From assembly GCF_013201725.1 (NCBI RefSeq), contig NZ_CP053835.1, positions 558,001 to 622,000 on the forward strand: a stretch of 64,000 nucleotides of DNA, read 5' to 3'. Below, in pieces: positions 37,693 through 47,367 of the stretch. The translations under genes were made by a program, and so were the position numbers. The notes beneath the pieces are model-generated. The model was not told where the DNA came from and did no database searches. It worked only from the letters and a program-made list of their open reading frames with translations. Numbering within the stretch: the first letter of the stretch is position 1; each line of letters starts with the position of its first letter. Source of the stretch: Arcobacter defluvii (lineage in GTDB: Bacteria > Campylobacterota > Campylobacteria > Campylobacterales > Arcobacteraceae).

Positions 37693-39669
37693 GTGCTCCA
37701 ATTCTATTTTTTTCTTAGACTTTTAAAAGATTCATTTCGGGATTTAATACCAATAATTCTTGTAATTTTATTTTTCCAGTTAGCAATAATTCAAGCTGTT
37801 CCTGAAGGTTGGGTAAATACAGCTTTAGGATTAGGTATAGTTGCAATAGGTTTAGCGATATTTTTACAAGGATTAGAAATAGGAGTTTTTCCTATTGGTG
37901 AATCTTTAGCCAAAGATTTTGCAAAATCAGGTCATGTAATTTGGATTTTAATTTTTGGATTTCTTATAGGTTTTGGTACAACAATAGCTGAGCCTGCACT
38001 TGCTGTTATTGCTGATAAAGCAGCTTCAATTTCCAGTGGACGAATAGATTCTAATATATTAAGATTGGTTGTAGCTTTATCTGTTGGATTTGCCATTTTG
38101 TTGGGAGTTTATAGGATTATAAAAGGTCATCCTATTCATTATTACATAATAATAGGATATATATTAGTTGTTGGAATTACATTTTTTGCACCAAAAGAGA
38201 TTATTGGATTAGCTTATGATTTAGGTGGAGTTACAACTTCTACTGTTACTGTACCTTTAGTTGCAGCTTTGGGAATAGGTTTAGCTTCTTCAATAAAAGA
38301 GAGAAACCCTGTTATTGATGGTTTTGGACTTATTGCTTTTGCTTCTTTAACACCTATGATTTTTGTACAAATCTATGGAATTTATGTATATAACTTTGGT
38401 GAAGTAAAAGAGGTAGCTCAAGTTGTAGTTCAAGCAACAGTTAGTTCAAATGCAACGATTAGTGTAAATTCAGTAGTATCTGGAATTTTAGCAGTTATTC
38501 GAGATGTTATTCCTATATTATTAATAATTTTATTTTTTCAATATATTGTTTTAAAGAAAAGTATAGAAAAACCAAAAACGGTATTTTTAGGTTTTGGTTT
38601 AGTAATAATTGGATTGTATACCTTTATTTTAGGTTTAGAGATGGGGTTATTTTCACTTGGTGAAACAATGGCTTATCAATTAACAAAAGGTAATTCTGTA
38701 TTTATAATCTACGCTTTTGCTTTTGCAATTGGTTTTTCTACAACTATGGCAGAACCTGCTCTTATGGCAATTGCAAAAAAAGCAAAAGAGATAAGTGATG
38801 GAAAAATAAATGATTTTGTTCTAAGACTTTTTGTAGCTTTAGGAGTTGCGATTGGTATTGCTTTAGGTGCTTTTAGAATAGTTGATGGTGGACACATTCA
38901 CTACTATATAATTTTTGGTTATATTGTTGTAATTATTCTTACATTTATTGCTCCTAAATATATAATTCCTATTGCATATGATAGTGGTGGAGTTACAACA
39001 TCAACAGTTACAGTTCCTTTAGTTGCGGCTCTAGGAATTGGGCTTGCTTCAAATATTGAAGGAAGAAGTCCATTGATTGATGGATTTGGGCTTATTGCTT
39101 TTGCTTCACTTTTCCCCATGATTACAGTTATGCTTTATGGTGTAATTATTGAAAAAATAGGAGTAAAATCTGATACTCAAATAGAAAAAGAAGAACTATT
39201 AAAAGATGCTTTAGTTGATGCTGATAATATGGATTTAGCAACTGTAAATATTGATGGTTCAAAAATAAGACATTCTTTATTATTACAATTTAGTGCGGTT
39301 GTTATAATAGTTCCAGAAGATAGAAGAGATGATGCTATTGTTGCAGCTCAAAAAGCAGGAGCAAGTGGAGTTACTGTTTTAGATGCACATGGAATTGGAC
39401 TAGAAGGAATGGCAAATTTCTATAGAACATCTTTTGAAGCTAAAGATGTTTTATTACTATTTTTGTTACCGCAACACTTAGTAAATGAAGTTATTAAATC
39501 TATAATACATTCTTTACATATTACAACAACAGGTAAAGGTGTAGCTTTTGCTTTTCCTTTATCTCATATGAAAGGTATCTCTTTGACAAAAGAAGATATC
39601 TTTAAAGAAAAAGCATATCAAATAAATATAAATGAAGATGAAGAATTAGGAGAAAAACATAGTGTTTGA
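37693..39669 (+). CDS. Double DUF1538 membrane protein with C-terminal P-II-like domain
   Basis: A 658 aa protein with two homologous membrane halves (about 1-230 and 265-490). Each half has a TTxAEPAL motif (GFGTTIAEPALAVIA, GFSTTMAEPALMAIA) and an almost identical GGVTTSTVTVPLVAALG block. After the membrane part, residues about 545-640 look like a P-II nitrogen-regulator fold (AVVIIVPEDRRDDAIVAAQKAGASG). DUF1538 proteins occur elsewhere as a two-gene pair, UmpA/UmpB, reported as a cation/proton antiporter; here both are fused with a possible sensor. The start is GTG with AAGGAA upstream. It overlaps the thioredoxin gene by 8 bp. Confidence 0.8.
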   Translation: MLQFYFFLRLLKDSFRDLIPIILVILFFQLAIIQAVPEGWVNTALGLGIVAIGLAIFLQGLEIGVFPIGESLAKDFAKSGHVIWILIFGFLIGFGTTIAEPALAVIADKAASISSGRIDSNILRLVVALSVGFAILLGVYRIIKGHPIHYYIIIGYILVVGITFFAPKEIIGLAYDLGGVTTSTVTVPLVAALGIGLASSIKERNPVIDGFGLIAFASLTPMIFVQIYGIYVYNFGEVKEVAQVVVQATVSSNATISVNSVVSGILAVIRDVIPILLIILFFQYIVLKKSIEKPKTVFLGFGLVIIGLYTFILGLEMGLFSLGETMAYQLTKGNSVFIIYAFAFAIGFSTTMAEPALMAIAKKAKEISDGKINDFVLRLFVALGVAIGIALGAFRIVDGGHIHYYIIFGYIVVIILTFIAPKYIIPIAYDSGGVTTSTVTVPLVAALGIGLASNIEGRSPLIDGFGLIAFASLFPMITVMLYGVIIEKIGVKSDTQIEKEELLKDALVDADNMDLATVNIDGSKIRHSLLLQFSAVVIIVPEDRRDDAIVAAQKAGASGVTVLDAHGIGLEGMANFYRTSFEAKDVLLLFLLPQHLVNEVIKSIIHSLHITTTGKGVAFAFPLSHMKGISLTKEDIFKEKAYQININEDEELGEKHSV

Positions 39670-39991
39670 GATAACAAATAGTGAACAAATAAAAGATGCA
39701 ATAAATCAAAATCAAGTAAGCTTATTCTATTTTAGTGGAGAAAATTGTTCAGTTTGTAAAGTTTTAAAACCAAAAATTGAAGAGGAAGTAACTAAAAACT
39801 TTCCTAAAATTAAACTCTATGAGATAAAAACAGACATATATAAAGAACTTACAAGTCAATTTACTGTATTTTCTATACCAACTACTATCATATTTTTTGA
39901 AGGTAAAGAGTTCAAAAGATATGGAAGAACTATGAGTATTCCTCTTTTTTTAGAGGAAATAAAAAGACCTTATGATTTGATGGGTGAGTAA
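39662..39991 (+). CDS. Thioredoxin-like protein
   Basis: A 109 aa thioredoxin fold with active site SGENCSVCKVLKP (C-S-V-C) and a cis-Pro segment VFSIPTTIIFFEGKE. It is cytoplasmic, with no signal peptide. The start is GTG at 39662, inside the end of the DUF1538 gene, with AGGAGA about 9 nt upstream. The CSVC dipeptide differs from the CGPC of main thioredoxins, so it may serve a specific partner. Confidence 0.85.
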   Translation: MFEITNSEQIKDAINQNQVSLFYFSGENCSVCKVLKPKIEEEVTKNFPKIKLYEIKTDIYKELTSQFTVFSIPTTIIFFEGKEFKRYGRTMSIPLFLEEIKRPYDLMGE

Positions 39992-39992
39992 A

Positions 39993-40415
39993 ATGAAAAG
40001 AACATTATTAATTTTTTTAATTATTTTTATAGTTATGCAGTTTATCCAAACAGATAAAACAAATCAAGTTGTTGATAAAAATATGGAGATAAAAGCTGAA
40101 GAAGGAATCATGGAAATCTTTAGAACAGCTTGTTATGATTGTCATTCAAATGAAACAAAATATCCTTGGTATTCAAATATTGCTCCTTTTTCTTGGGCTA
40201 TTTCTAATCATATAAATGAAGGAAGAAAAGCTTTAAATTTTTCAATTTGGGAAACATATACAGATGAAGAAAAGAAAGAGCATTTAAAAGATATTTATAG
40301 AACAGTTTATGCTTCAATGCCACTAGAAACATATCTTTGGGTACATAAAGAGGCTGATATTAGCTCACAAGATAGAAAAACTATAAGAGATTGGACGGGA
40401 GTTAGATCTAAGTGA
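39993..40415 (+). CDS. Membrane-anchored heme-binding domain protein
   Basis: A 140 aa protein with an N-terminal helix (MKRTLLIFLIIFIVMQFIQ) and a heme-c attachment motif, ACYDCHSNETKYPWYSN, near residue 45. The following pattern (PFSWAISNHINEGRKALNFSIW) matches the small haem_bd-type family. It should face the periplasm. The ATG at 39993 is preferred to GTG at 39984 because GGTG lies just upstream and the hydrophobic segment then starts correctly. It overlaps the mutS-like gene by 4 bp. Confidence 0.85.
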   Translation: MKRTLLIFLIIFIVMQFIQTDKTNQVVDKNMEIKAEEGIMEIFRTACYDCHSNETKYPWYSNIAPFSWAISNHINEGRKALNFSIWETYTDEEKKEHLKDIYRTVYASMPLETYLWVHKEADISSQDRKTIRDWTGVRSK

Positions 40416-43366
40416 GAGAAGAAGTAGCCGAACTTTTATCAAGTAAAAAAGAGTTATTAACAATTACATATTTTAAATTACAAAAAATGTTTGAAAAAAA
40501 GTATGGACCAAATACGGTTGTACTTATGGAAATAGGGACTTTTTTTGAAGTTTATGAAGTTAATAATGATGAAGAACATATAGGAAAAGCAAAAGAAATA
40601 GCTGAACTTTTAAATATTCAATTAACAAGAAAAAATAAATCAATTTTAGAAAATTCAAAAGAAAATCCTATTATGGCAGGAGTTCCTGCTATCTCTTTTG
40701 AAAAACATCTTGCAAGAATAATAGCAGAGCAAAAATATACAGTTGCAATAATAAGACAAAAGGGACTTCCTCCAAGTGTAAGTAGATACTTAGATACAGT
40801 TGTAAGTCCTGGAACAAACTTTGATTTTGTAATCTCTCAAGATGAAAACAATATAACTTCACTTTTAATCGACCAAATAAGAGGAATTTATTTAGTTGGT
40901 TATAGTGCAATAGATGTTACAACTGGAAAGTGTTATTACAATGAGGTTCACGGAACAAGTGAAGATAAGTTTTTTGCACTTGATGAAGTATTTAATTATA
41001 TGAATATGCATAAAACAAATGAGATTATTGTAAGTTTTGCAGATAAAAATATAAATCAAAAAGAGGTTATTGATTATTTAGAATTATCACTAAAAACTTT
41101 TCATATAGGACATTTTAGACCAAAAATCTCTTATCAAAATGAGTTATTTAAAAATGTGTTTAACATAGAATCTTTACTAACTTCTATTGAACATCTTGAT
41201 ATGGAAAGAGTTCCACTTAGTACAGAATCTCTTGCTGTGTTAATTGATTTTGTAATAGGGCATGATTCAAATATTATTCAAAAATTATCTTTCCCACAAA
41301 AACTTGATATTAGTAAATATATTTATCTTGGAAATAATGCTTTAGAACAATTAAATATAATTGAAACTTCTCATAATCCAAGTTTGATAAAACTAATAAA
41401 CAATACTTCAACAGCTATGGGAAAAAGACTTTTAAAAGAAAGACTTACACATCCAGTTAAAGATAGTAAAGAGATTTTACGAAGACTTGCACTTTCTAAA
41501 GAGCTGTTTGATTATCATGCACCAATTGAAAATGAGTTGGCAAATATTTATGATATTGAAAGATTAACAAGAAGAATAAAACTAAATAGGCTTCATCCTT
41601 TTGAGTTAAATTATTTGTATGATTCACTTTTGAGTATAAAAGAAGTTGTAACTTTTATGGAAAATTATAAGTTTATAACTCCGCCTTGTAGTAGTGCTGA
41701 TTTAACACTTTTTATTCAGTCAATTGATTCAACTTTTGATTTAAGTGTTAGTGGAAAATATATGCTAAAAGATGTTGATACAAATATGATTAGCTCTGGA
41801 ATTAATACTCAAATTGATGAGTTAAATGTACAAAATGAGATTTTGTATTCAAAACTAGAACTTTTAAAAAATCATATTTTATCTTACATAAAATCAGATG
41901 ATTCTAATTTTGTTGGAATTAATAGACTTGATAAAGAGGGATTTTTTATCACTTTAACAAAAAATAGATTTAACTCAATTAAAGAAGAGTTATTAAATTC
42001 TCATTTAATTGTAGATGATGAATTGTATTTGTTTAAGGATTTTACTATAAGAATTCAAACAAATTCTGTAAAGATTTTTTGTAAATTAACAGAAGATATT
42101 TCAGATAAATATGTACATAATCTACGAAAAATTGTTGAGTTGAATAAACTTGTATTTAAAGAAAAAATCCAAGAATTTGAGAAAAAATTTGCAACTTTAC
42201 TTCAAGAGTTAGTCCAGTTTATAGCAGAAGTTGATTTAACAGTTTCAAATATAAAAACAGCAAAAAAATATAACTATACTTGTCCAAAAATTGTAAAAAC
42301 AAAAGAAAATGAAAATTTTTTAGAGCTTATTGATTTAAGACATCCGATTATTGAAGCAAATGAAGAACAAGGAATTTATGTACCAAATGACATAATTTTA
42401 GGAGAATTATCTCTTGCATCAAAAGAGTACAAAGATAATGTAATTATCAAAAACTCAAATCCCGTGAACATTTATAACAACAAAATGCATGGAGTTTTAC
42501 TTTATGGAATAAACTCTTCAGGAAAATCTTCACTTATGAAAGCTATTGGAATTTCAGTGATTCTTGCTCAAGCTGGATTTTACGTACCTTGCAAATCTAT
42601 GAGATTTTCTATTTTTGATGCGGTTTATACTAGAATTAGTGGAGCTGATAATATTGCAAAAGGCTTATCTTCTTTTGCCGTTGAGATGTTAGAACTTAAA
42701 AATATTTTTAATCGAGCAACTAAAAATTCTTTAATTTTAGGAGATGAAATCTCACATAGCACTGAAACAATGAGTGGATTAAGTATAGTTGCAAGTTCTA
42801 TTTTAAAGTTATCTAAACTTGAAGCTTTATTTGTTTTTGCAACACACTTACATCAACTTCCAGAAATTGAAGAGATATCAAAACTAAAAAATATCATTTC
42901 ACTTCATCTATCAGTTATGTATAAAGATGAAGAAGATAAACTTATTTTTGATAGAAAACTAGCCTATGGAAGTGGTTCATCTATGTATGGCTTAGAGTAT
43001 GCAAAATCACTTCATATGGATAGAGAGTTTTTAAGTGTTGCAAATGAAATAAGAAAAAAATTAACTGATGATTATAATCCTTTAGAGCGATTGAGTCAAA
43101 GAAAAACTTCTAAATACAATAACAATGTATTTGCTTCATCTTGCGTTATATGTGGACGAGCTTGTGATGATGTTCATCATATAAAAGAACAAGCAAGAGC
43201 AAATAAAGATGGTTTTATAGGTCATATAAATGCAAACCATAAATATAATCTTATTCCACTTTGTAAAGAACACCACAAAATGGTTCACGATGGAACGATT
43301 AATATAAATGGTTTTATTGCAACTTCTAAAGGTTTAGAATTACACTACACGATGGTTGAAGATTAA
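40412..43366 (+). CDS. MutS7-like mismatch repair protein with C-terminal HNH domain
   Basis: A 984 aa MutS. The N-terminal mismatch-recognition motif is GTFFEVYE (F-x-E form). Lever/clamp regions follow, then an ATPase with Walker A GINSSGKSS near residue 700 and LILGDEISHSTE. The C-terminus (about 905-984) is an HNH nuclease module: C911VIC914, VHH (922-923), a C951 and EHH (954-955). MutS with HNH defines the MutS7 subfamily, known from some Campylobacterota, giant viruses and octocoral mitochondria. It could recognise and nick in one chain. The GTG start overlaps the previous gene by 4 bp. Confidence 0.88.
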   Translation: MREEVAELLSSKKELLTITYFKLQKMFEKKYGPNTVVLMEIGTFFEVYEVNNDEEHIGKAKEIAELLNIQLTRKNKSILENSKENPIMAGVPAISFEKHLARIIAEQKYTVAIIRQKGLPPSVSRYLDTVVSPGTNFDFVISQDENNITSLLIDQIRGIYLVGYSAIDVTTGKCYYNEVHGTSEDKFFALDEVFNYMNMHKTNEIIVSFADKNINQKEVIDYLELSLKTFHIGHFRPKISYQNELFKNVFNIESLLTSIEHLDMERVPLSTESLAVLIDFVIGHDSNIIQKLSFPQKLDISKYIYLGNNALEQLNIIETSHNPSLIKLINNTSTAMGKRLLKERLTHPVKDSKEILRRLALSKELFDYHAPIENELANIYDIERLTRRIKLNRLHPFELNYLYDSLLSIKEVVTFMENYKFITPPCSSADLTLFIQSIDSTFDLSVSGKYMLKDVDTNMISSGINTQIDELNVQNEILYSKLELLKNHILSYIKSDDSNFVGINRLDKEGFFITLTKNRFNSIKEELLNSHLIVDDELYLFKDFTIRIQTNSVKIFCKLTEDISDKYVHNLRKIVELNKLVFKEKIQEFEKKFATLLQELVQFIAEVDLTVSNIKTAKKYNYTCPKIVKTKENENFLELIDLRHPIIEANEEQGIYVPNDIILGELSLASKEYKDNVIIKNSNPVNIYNNKMHGVLLYGINSSGKSSLMKAIGISVILAQAGFYVPCKSMRFSIFDAVYTRISGADNIAKGLSSFAVEMLELKNIFNRATKNSLILGDEISHSTETMSGLSIVASSILKLSKLEALFVFATHLHQLPEIEEISKLKNIISLHLSVMYKDEEDKLIFDRKLAYGSGSSMYGLEYAKSLHMDREFLSVANEIRKKLTDDYNPLERLSQRKTSKYNNNVFASSCVICGRACDDVHHIKEQARANKDGFIGHINANHKYNLIPLCKEHHKMVHDGTININGFIATSKGLELHYTMVED

Positions 43367-44175
43367 CAAAAAATTGTACATCTATATTGCAAAAAATCCT
43401 CTGCATGTAAAAGAAATAGAGTTGGAGTAACTCCTGTGAAAAATTTGAATTCTTTAATAAAAGAGGATTGGTCATAGAAGTTATTTTCAACTGCAATTTC
43501 TTTAAAATCAACAACACTTTTATTAGATTTTATTAGTTTTAAGGTGCTATAAAATCTATTTATTCTCTCTATTGATTTTGGTGTCATATCTGTAAATTCT
43601 TTTACTTTTCTTTGTGTTTGTCTTATTGATAATCTATTTTGGTCATAAAAATTATCAAGATTATGATTCTTTGTAAGTTCAAATAAATTTGATAATAAAG
43701 TATCTTCTTGCATATCTCTAAAAATCTTAAATAAATAGTTATCTAAAAGATTTAAAGAAGCTAATGTATTAGCTTTTAATTCGTGCAAATGACTAATTAT
43801 AGAGGAATCAAAATTTAAAGAGAGTTCATTTATTTCATACAATTTATCTTCAAGTTCTGATACAGGAATACCAAAGAGTTTAAAAAATACTCCAGGATAT
43901 AAAGACACATCAATATAGTACAAATTTGAATCTAAATTTAATGTATGTCTATCTAAACTTGGAGGACAGATATAAATTCCACTTTTTAAAGATTTATTGG
44001 AATAAGTTATATCATCTTCCGAGTCAACAATAAATAGTAAACAAATATTATCATAAGGAAGAACGATTTTTTCCTCATTAGTTATCATATTTGTTTTATC
44101 ATAATTTACAAACCAATAGGATTTTACCCATTGTTGTAGTTTTATATTTGGTTTAAAAGTTTTAAATTCGAACAA
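43363..44175 (-). CDS. qhpR: AraC-family regulator QhpR
   Basis: A 270 aa regulator with a variable N-terminal ligand domain and a C-terminal AraC double helix-turn-helix (about 165-260, with NRLSIRQTQRKVKEFTDMTP and IAVENNFYDQSSFIKEFKFFTGVTP). It is divergent from qhpA. In characterised qhp clusters an AraC-type QhpR activates the operon in response to amines. The start is TTG at 44175 with AAGGAT upstream. The end overlaps the convergent MutS gene by 4 bp. Symbol by context. Confidence 0.75.
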   Translation of the reverse strand: MFEFKTFKPNIKLQQWVKSYWFVNYDKTNMITNEEKIVLPYDNICLLFIVDSEDDITYSNKSLKSGIYICPPSLDRHTLNLDSNLYYIDVSLYPGVFFKLFGIPVSELEDKLYEINELSLNFDSSIISHLHELKANTLASLNLLDNYLFKIFRDMQEDTLLSNLFELTKNHNLDNFYDQNRLSIRQTQRKVKEFTDMTPKSIERINRFYSTLKLIKSNKSVVDFKEIAVENNFYDQSSFIKEFKFFTGVTPTLFLLHAEDFLQYRCTIFC

Positions 44176-44243
44176 TTTTTTTATCCTTATTTATAAAAAG
44201 AGATTTTAACATTTAGTTTTTTTAACTAAGATAATAAAAACAC

Positions 44244-44315
44244 TGTTATACTGTATATTTTATATACAAAAATGTCGTTTTCTTACTATACAAAAAGGTT
44301 GATGCTTTCTATAAT
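44244..44315 (+). promoter_or_regulatory. qhp operon promoter region with palindrome
   Basis: The 198-bp gap between qhpR and qhpA holds an extended -10 (TGTTATACT, 44244-44252), a perfect 17-bp palindrome TGTATAT-TTT-ATATACA (44252-44268) and another TATAAT at 44310-44315. If transcription starts near 44322, the palindrome is centred about 60 bp upstream, a usual activator position. A palindrome of the same design occurs at 63177-63193. Confidence 0.6.
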
Positions 44316-44373
44316 TCGACTAACGCTAAACAATTTGGTTTAGGGTTTAAAAATTCTCTTTAAGGAGTAAAAA

Positions 44374-45972
44374 TTGAATTATAAAAAATTATCTAAATTA
44401 GGACTAGGTGCTTTAATAGCTTCTTTACCTTTATTCGCAGTAGATGCGCAAAAGGGTAAAGAGGTTATTAACAGTAAATGTATTGCATGTCATACTGGAA
44501 ATACTGAAGATGGACTAAGTAGAATATCTGACCAAAGAAAAACACCTGAAGGTTGGTATATGACAGTAAAAAGAATGCAAAGAGAACATGGTTTAAAAAT
44601 TACAAGAGATGAAGAAACAAATGTAATTAAATATCTTTCAGATAATCAAGGCTTAACACCAGATGAAATAAAACCTTATTCTTATGTTCTTGATAAAACT
44701 CCAAATGTTCAAGAAGAAGGGAAAAATGAGTTATTAACTGAAATGTGTGTTAGATGTCACTCAGAAGCTAGAATTGGACTTCAAAGAAGAACTTCTGATG
44801 AATGGAATAGTTTAGTAAATTACCATGTTGCACAGTTTCCTTCTTTTGAAGTACAAGCACTTGCACGGGATAAAGATTGGTTTGGTGTTGCTCAAAATGA
44901 AGTAGTACCATATTTAGCAGAAAATTTTGGAAAAGACAAAGCTAAATTTGACGAATATAAAAAGTCTATTAAAAACTATAAATTACCAACAAAATGGATT
45001 ACATATGGATACACTCCAAGTATTGGTGATTTTACAGCAATTTTAACTTTAATTGAAAGTAGTGATGAGTCATATGCAATGCTTATGGATTATAAATATG
45101 CAAATGGACAAGAGTATAAAGCTAGAGGAATCGCTGTTGCTTATAACAAAACAGAAATTAGAGCTTCATTTGAGTTAAATGGAGTTGTTTATAGACAAAT
45201 TTTACATCTAGATCCAAAAACTAATAGTTTTGAGGGAAGAATGTTTGAATCTTTACATACTGAACAAGGAAGTATCTTAACTGGAAAAGCTTTAAATTCT
45301 AAAGAGAGTTCAATAGTTGGTATTTATCCAAAAGCTATAAAAGCAGGAACAAAAGAGACTTTAACAATTGTTGGTACAAACTTAGCTGGTCAAGTTAAAT
45401 TGCCAAGTGGTTTAAAAGTTTTAAAAACAGTTAAACATACAAAAAATGAGATAGTTTTAGAAGTTGAAGCATCAAAAAATGTAAAAACATCTTCAAATAA
45501 TATTCAAATTGGAAGTAAGGTATTTAAAAATAGTATAGCAACTTACGATAAAGTTGATTATATTAAAATCACTCCTGATTATGCAATTTCAAGAATTGGA
45601 GCAGAAAAAGATGCAAAAATTTTAAAAGAGTATGCAACTTTTGAAGCTATTGCTTATGCAAATGGAAAAGATGGAGAAAAAGGTACAGCAGATGATATTA
45701 ATTTAGGTGTTGTTCCTGCAACTTGGAGTATAGAAGCATTTGATGAGCAAGCAATTGAAGATAAAGATTTAGATTATGCTGGACAAATTGATGCAAAAAC
45801 AGGGAAATTTACTCCTAGTGTTTCTGGACCAAATCCAAAAAGAAAATTAATGGCAAACAATGTTGGAAATCTAAGTGTAATTGGAACATATAAAGATGGT
45901 GATGTTGAGTTAAGTGAGAAATCACATTTGATTGTTACTGTTCCAAAATTTGTAAATCCACCAATTAATTAA
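44374..45972 (+). CDS. qhpA: Quinohemoprotein amine dehydrogenase alpha subunit
   Basis: The 60 kDa diheme subunit of the periplasmic enzyme that deaminates primary amines. A signal peptide (residues 1 to about 25) is followed by two heme-c sites, C36IACH40 and C125VRCH129, then beta-rich domains with a late KYANGQEYKARG barrel-like segment and Ig-like regions. Length (532 aa) fits the family. The start is TTG at 44374 behind AAGGAG. It begins the operon order A-D-C-B-F-E-G seen in known qhp clusters. Electrons from the quinone cofactor would pass through its hemes to cytochrome c. Confidence 0.92.
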   Translation: MNYKKLSKLGLGALIASLPLFAVDAQKGKEVINSKCIACHTGNTEDGLSRISDQRKTPEGWYMTVKRMQREHGLKITRDEETNVIKYLSDNQGLTPDEIKPYSYVLDKTPNVQEEGKNELLTEMCVRCHSEARIGLQRRTSDEWNSLVNYHVAQFPSFEVQALARDKDWFGVAQNEVVPYLAENFGKDKAKFDEYKKSIKNYKLPTKWITYGYTPSIGDFTAILTLIESSDESYAMLMDYKYANGQEYKARGIAVAYNKTEIRASFELNGVVYRQILHLDPKTNSFEGRMFESLHTEQGSILTGKALNSKESSIVGIYPKAIKAGTKETLTIVGTNLAGQVKLPSGLKVLKTVKHTKNEIVLEVEASKNVKTSSNNIQIGSKVFKNSIATYDKVDYIKITPDYAISRIGAEKDAKILKEYATFEAIAYANGKDGEKGTADDINLGVVPATWSIEAFDEQAIEDKDLDYAGQIDAKTGKFTPSVSGPNPKRKLMANNVGNLSVIGTYKDGDVELSEKSHLIVTVPKFVNPPIN

Positions 45973-45981
45973 GAATTTATC

Positions 45982-47354
45982 ATGAGTATCAATAATTATA
46001 ATTTAATAAAAACGAATTATCATATTTTAAAAGTAGATTCAAAAGAGTTTTTGTTTCATATTCCAACTTCTTCTGTTTTTGAACTATCAGCTGAAAGTGC
46101 AAATCTTTTAAGAAAGATGGAAAACAAAGAAGAAATAAATAAAGATGAAGAAGAAATAGTTGAAGAGTTTAAAGAGTTAAATATTGTCGGAAGTAGATTT
46201 TTTGTAAAAGAAGAAGCTACAAAAATAGAACATTTTCCTGCAAAGGCACTTGTTTTAAATGTAACTTCTGGATGTAATCTTAGTTGTACATACTGTTATA
46301 AAGAGGATTTAACATCTTTAAAAAACAGTGGTCAAATGACTTTTGAAATTGCAAAAAATGCTATTGATATGTTTTATAAAGAGTCACCACATTTAAAAGA
46401 GTATTCAATTACTTTTTTTGGTGGAGAACCTCTTTCAAATCTTCCATTAATCAAAGAGATTATTGCTTATGCAAATGATTTTTTTGGAAGTAAAGATTTG
46501 AAAATTGGTTATTCGATGACTTCAAATGCAACACTTTTAACTGAAGAGATTATTCACTATCTTCACGATAGTAAAGTGGATTTGACAATCAGTATTGATG
46601 GACCTGAATCACTTCATAATAAAACAAGAGTTTATGAAAATGGTAAAGGAAGTTATGAAAAAGTAGCTAAAAATGTAGCAAAACTATTGGCTATTTATAA
46701 AAACAGAACAGTTGGTGCTAGAGTTACGCTAACAAGAGGAATAACTGATATAAAAACAATTTGGAATCACCTAAGATATGATTTGAAATTCAAAGAAGTA
46801 GGGTTTGCTCCTGTTACTTCAGGGGATAATGACTTTTTTAATCTAAGTGATTTTGATTTGAAAAAGTATTTTCTGGATTTAGAGAACTTGGTGAAGATTA
46901 TATAAATGAAGCAATTAAAGGTAATTTTAATGGTTTTTCAAATCTTCATAGAACAGTAATAGATATTCATGAAGGAAGAAAGAAAAAACTTCCTTGTGGG
47001 GCTGGAGTTGGATTACTATCAGTTTCATATAAAGGTGATATAGATTTATGTCATAGATTTACAGGTTCAGATTATCCATCATTTGGAAATATCACAAATG
47101 GTCTTGATAAAAAAGCATTAGGAACTTTTTTAGAAAAAAGAGCCAATGAAAAAGATACAAATTGTCAAACTTGTAGAATTAGAAATTTATGTGCAGGTGG
47201 TTGTTACCACGAAAGTTATATCAAATATGGAACACCTGAAAAATCAGTATTACATTATTGTGATGATATGAGAAGCTGGATTGATTTTGCTGTAGAAGCA
47301 TATATAAGAATCAAAGCTGAAAATCCAGAATTTTTTACAAAATATTTTAAATAG
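45982..47354 (+). pseudogene. qhpD: QhpD radical SAM maturase, frameshifted
   Basis: QhpD is the radical-SAM/SPASM enzyme that makes the three Cys-to-Asp/Glu thioether crosslinks in QhpC. The first frame (45982-46905) has the SAM cluster motif C98-x3-C102-x2-C105. It ends early because the A-run at 46861-46865 has five A where six are needed. In the next frame the protein continues without a break (VFSGFRELGEDYINEAIKG) to a stop at 47354, including the SPASM Cys region NCQTCRIRNLCAGGCYHES. Restoring one A gives about 457 aa. Alternatives are a real lesion, a -1 ribosomal or transcriptional slip at GAAAAAG, or a sequencing error. Confidence 0.9.
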
Positions 47355-47367
47355 GGGAATAAAAGAA

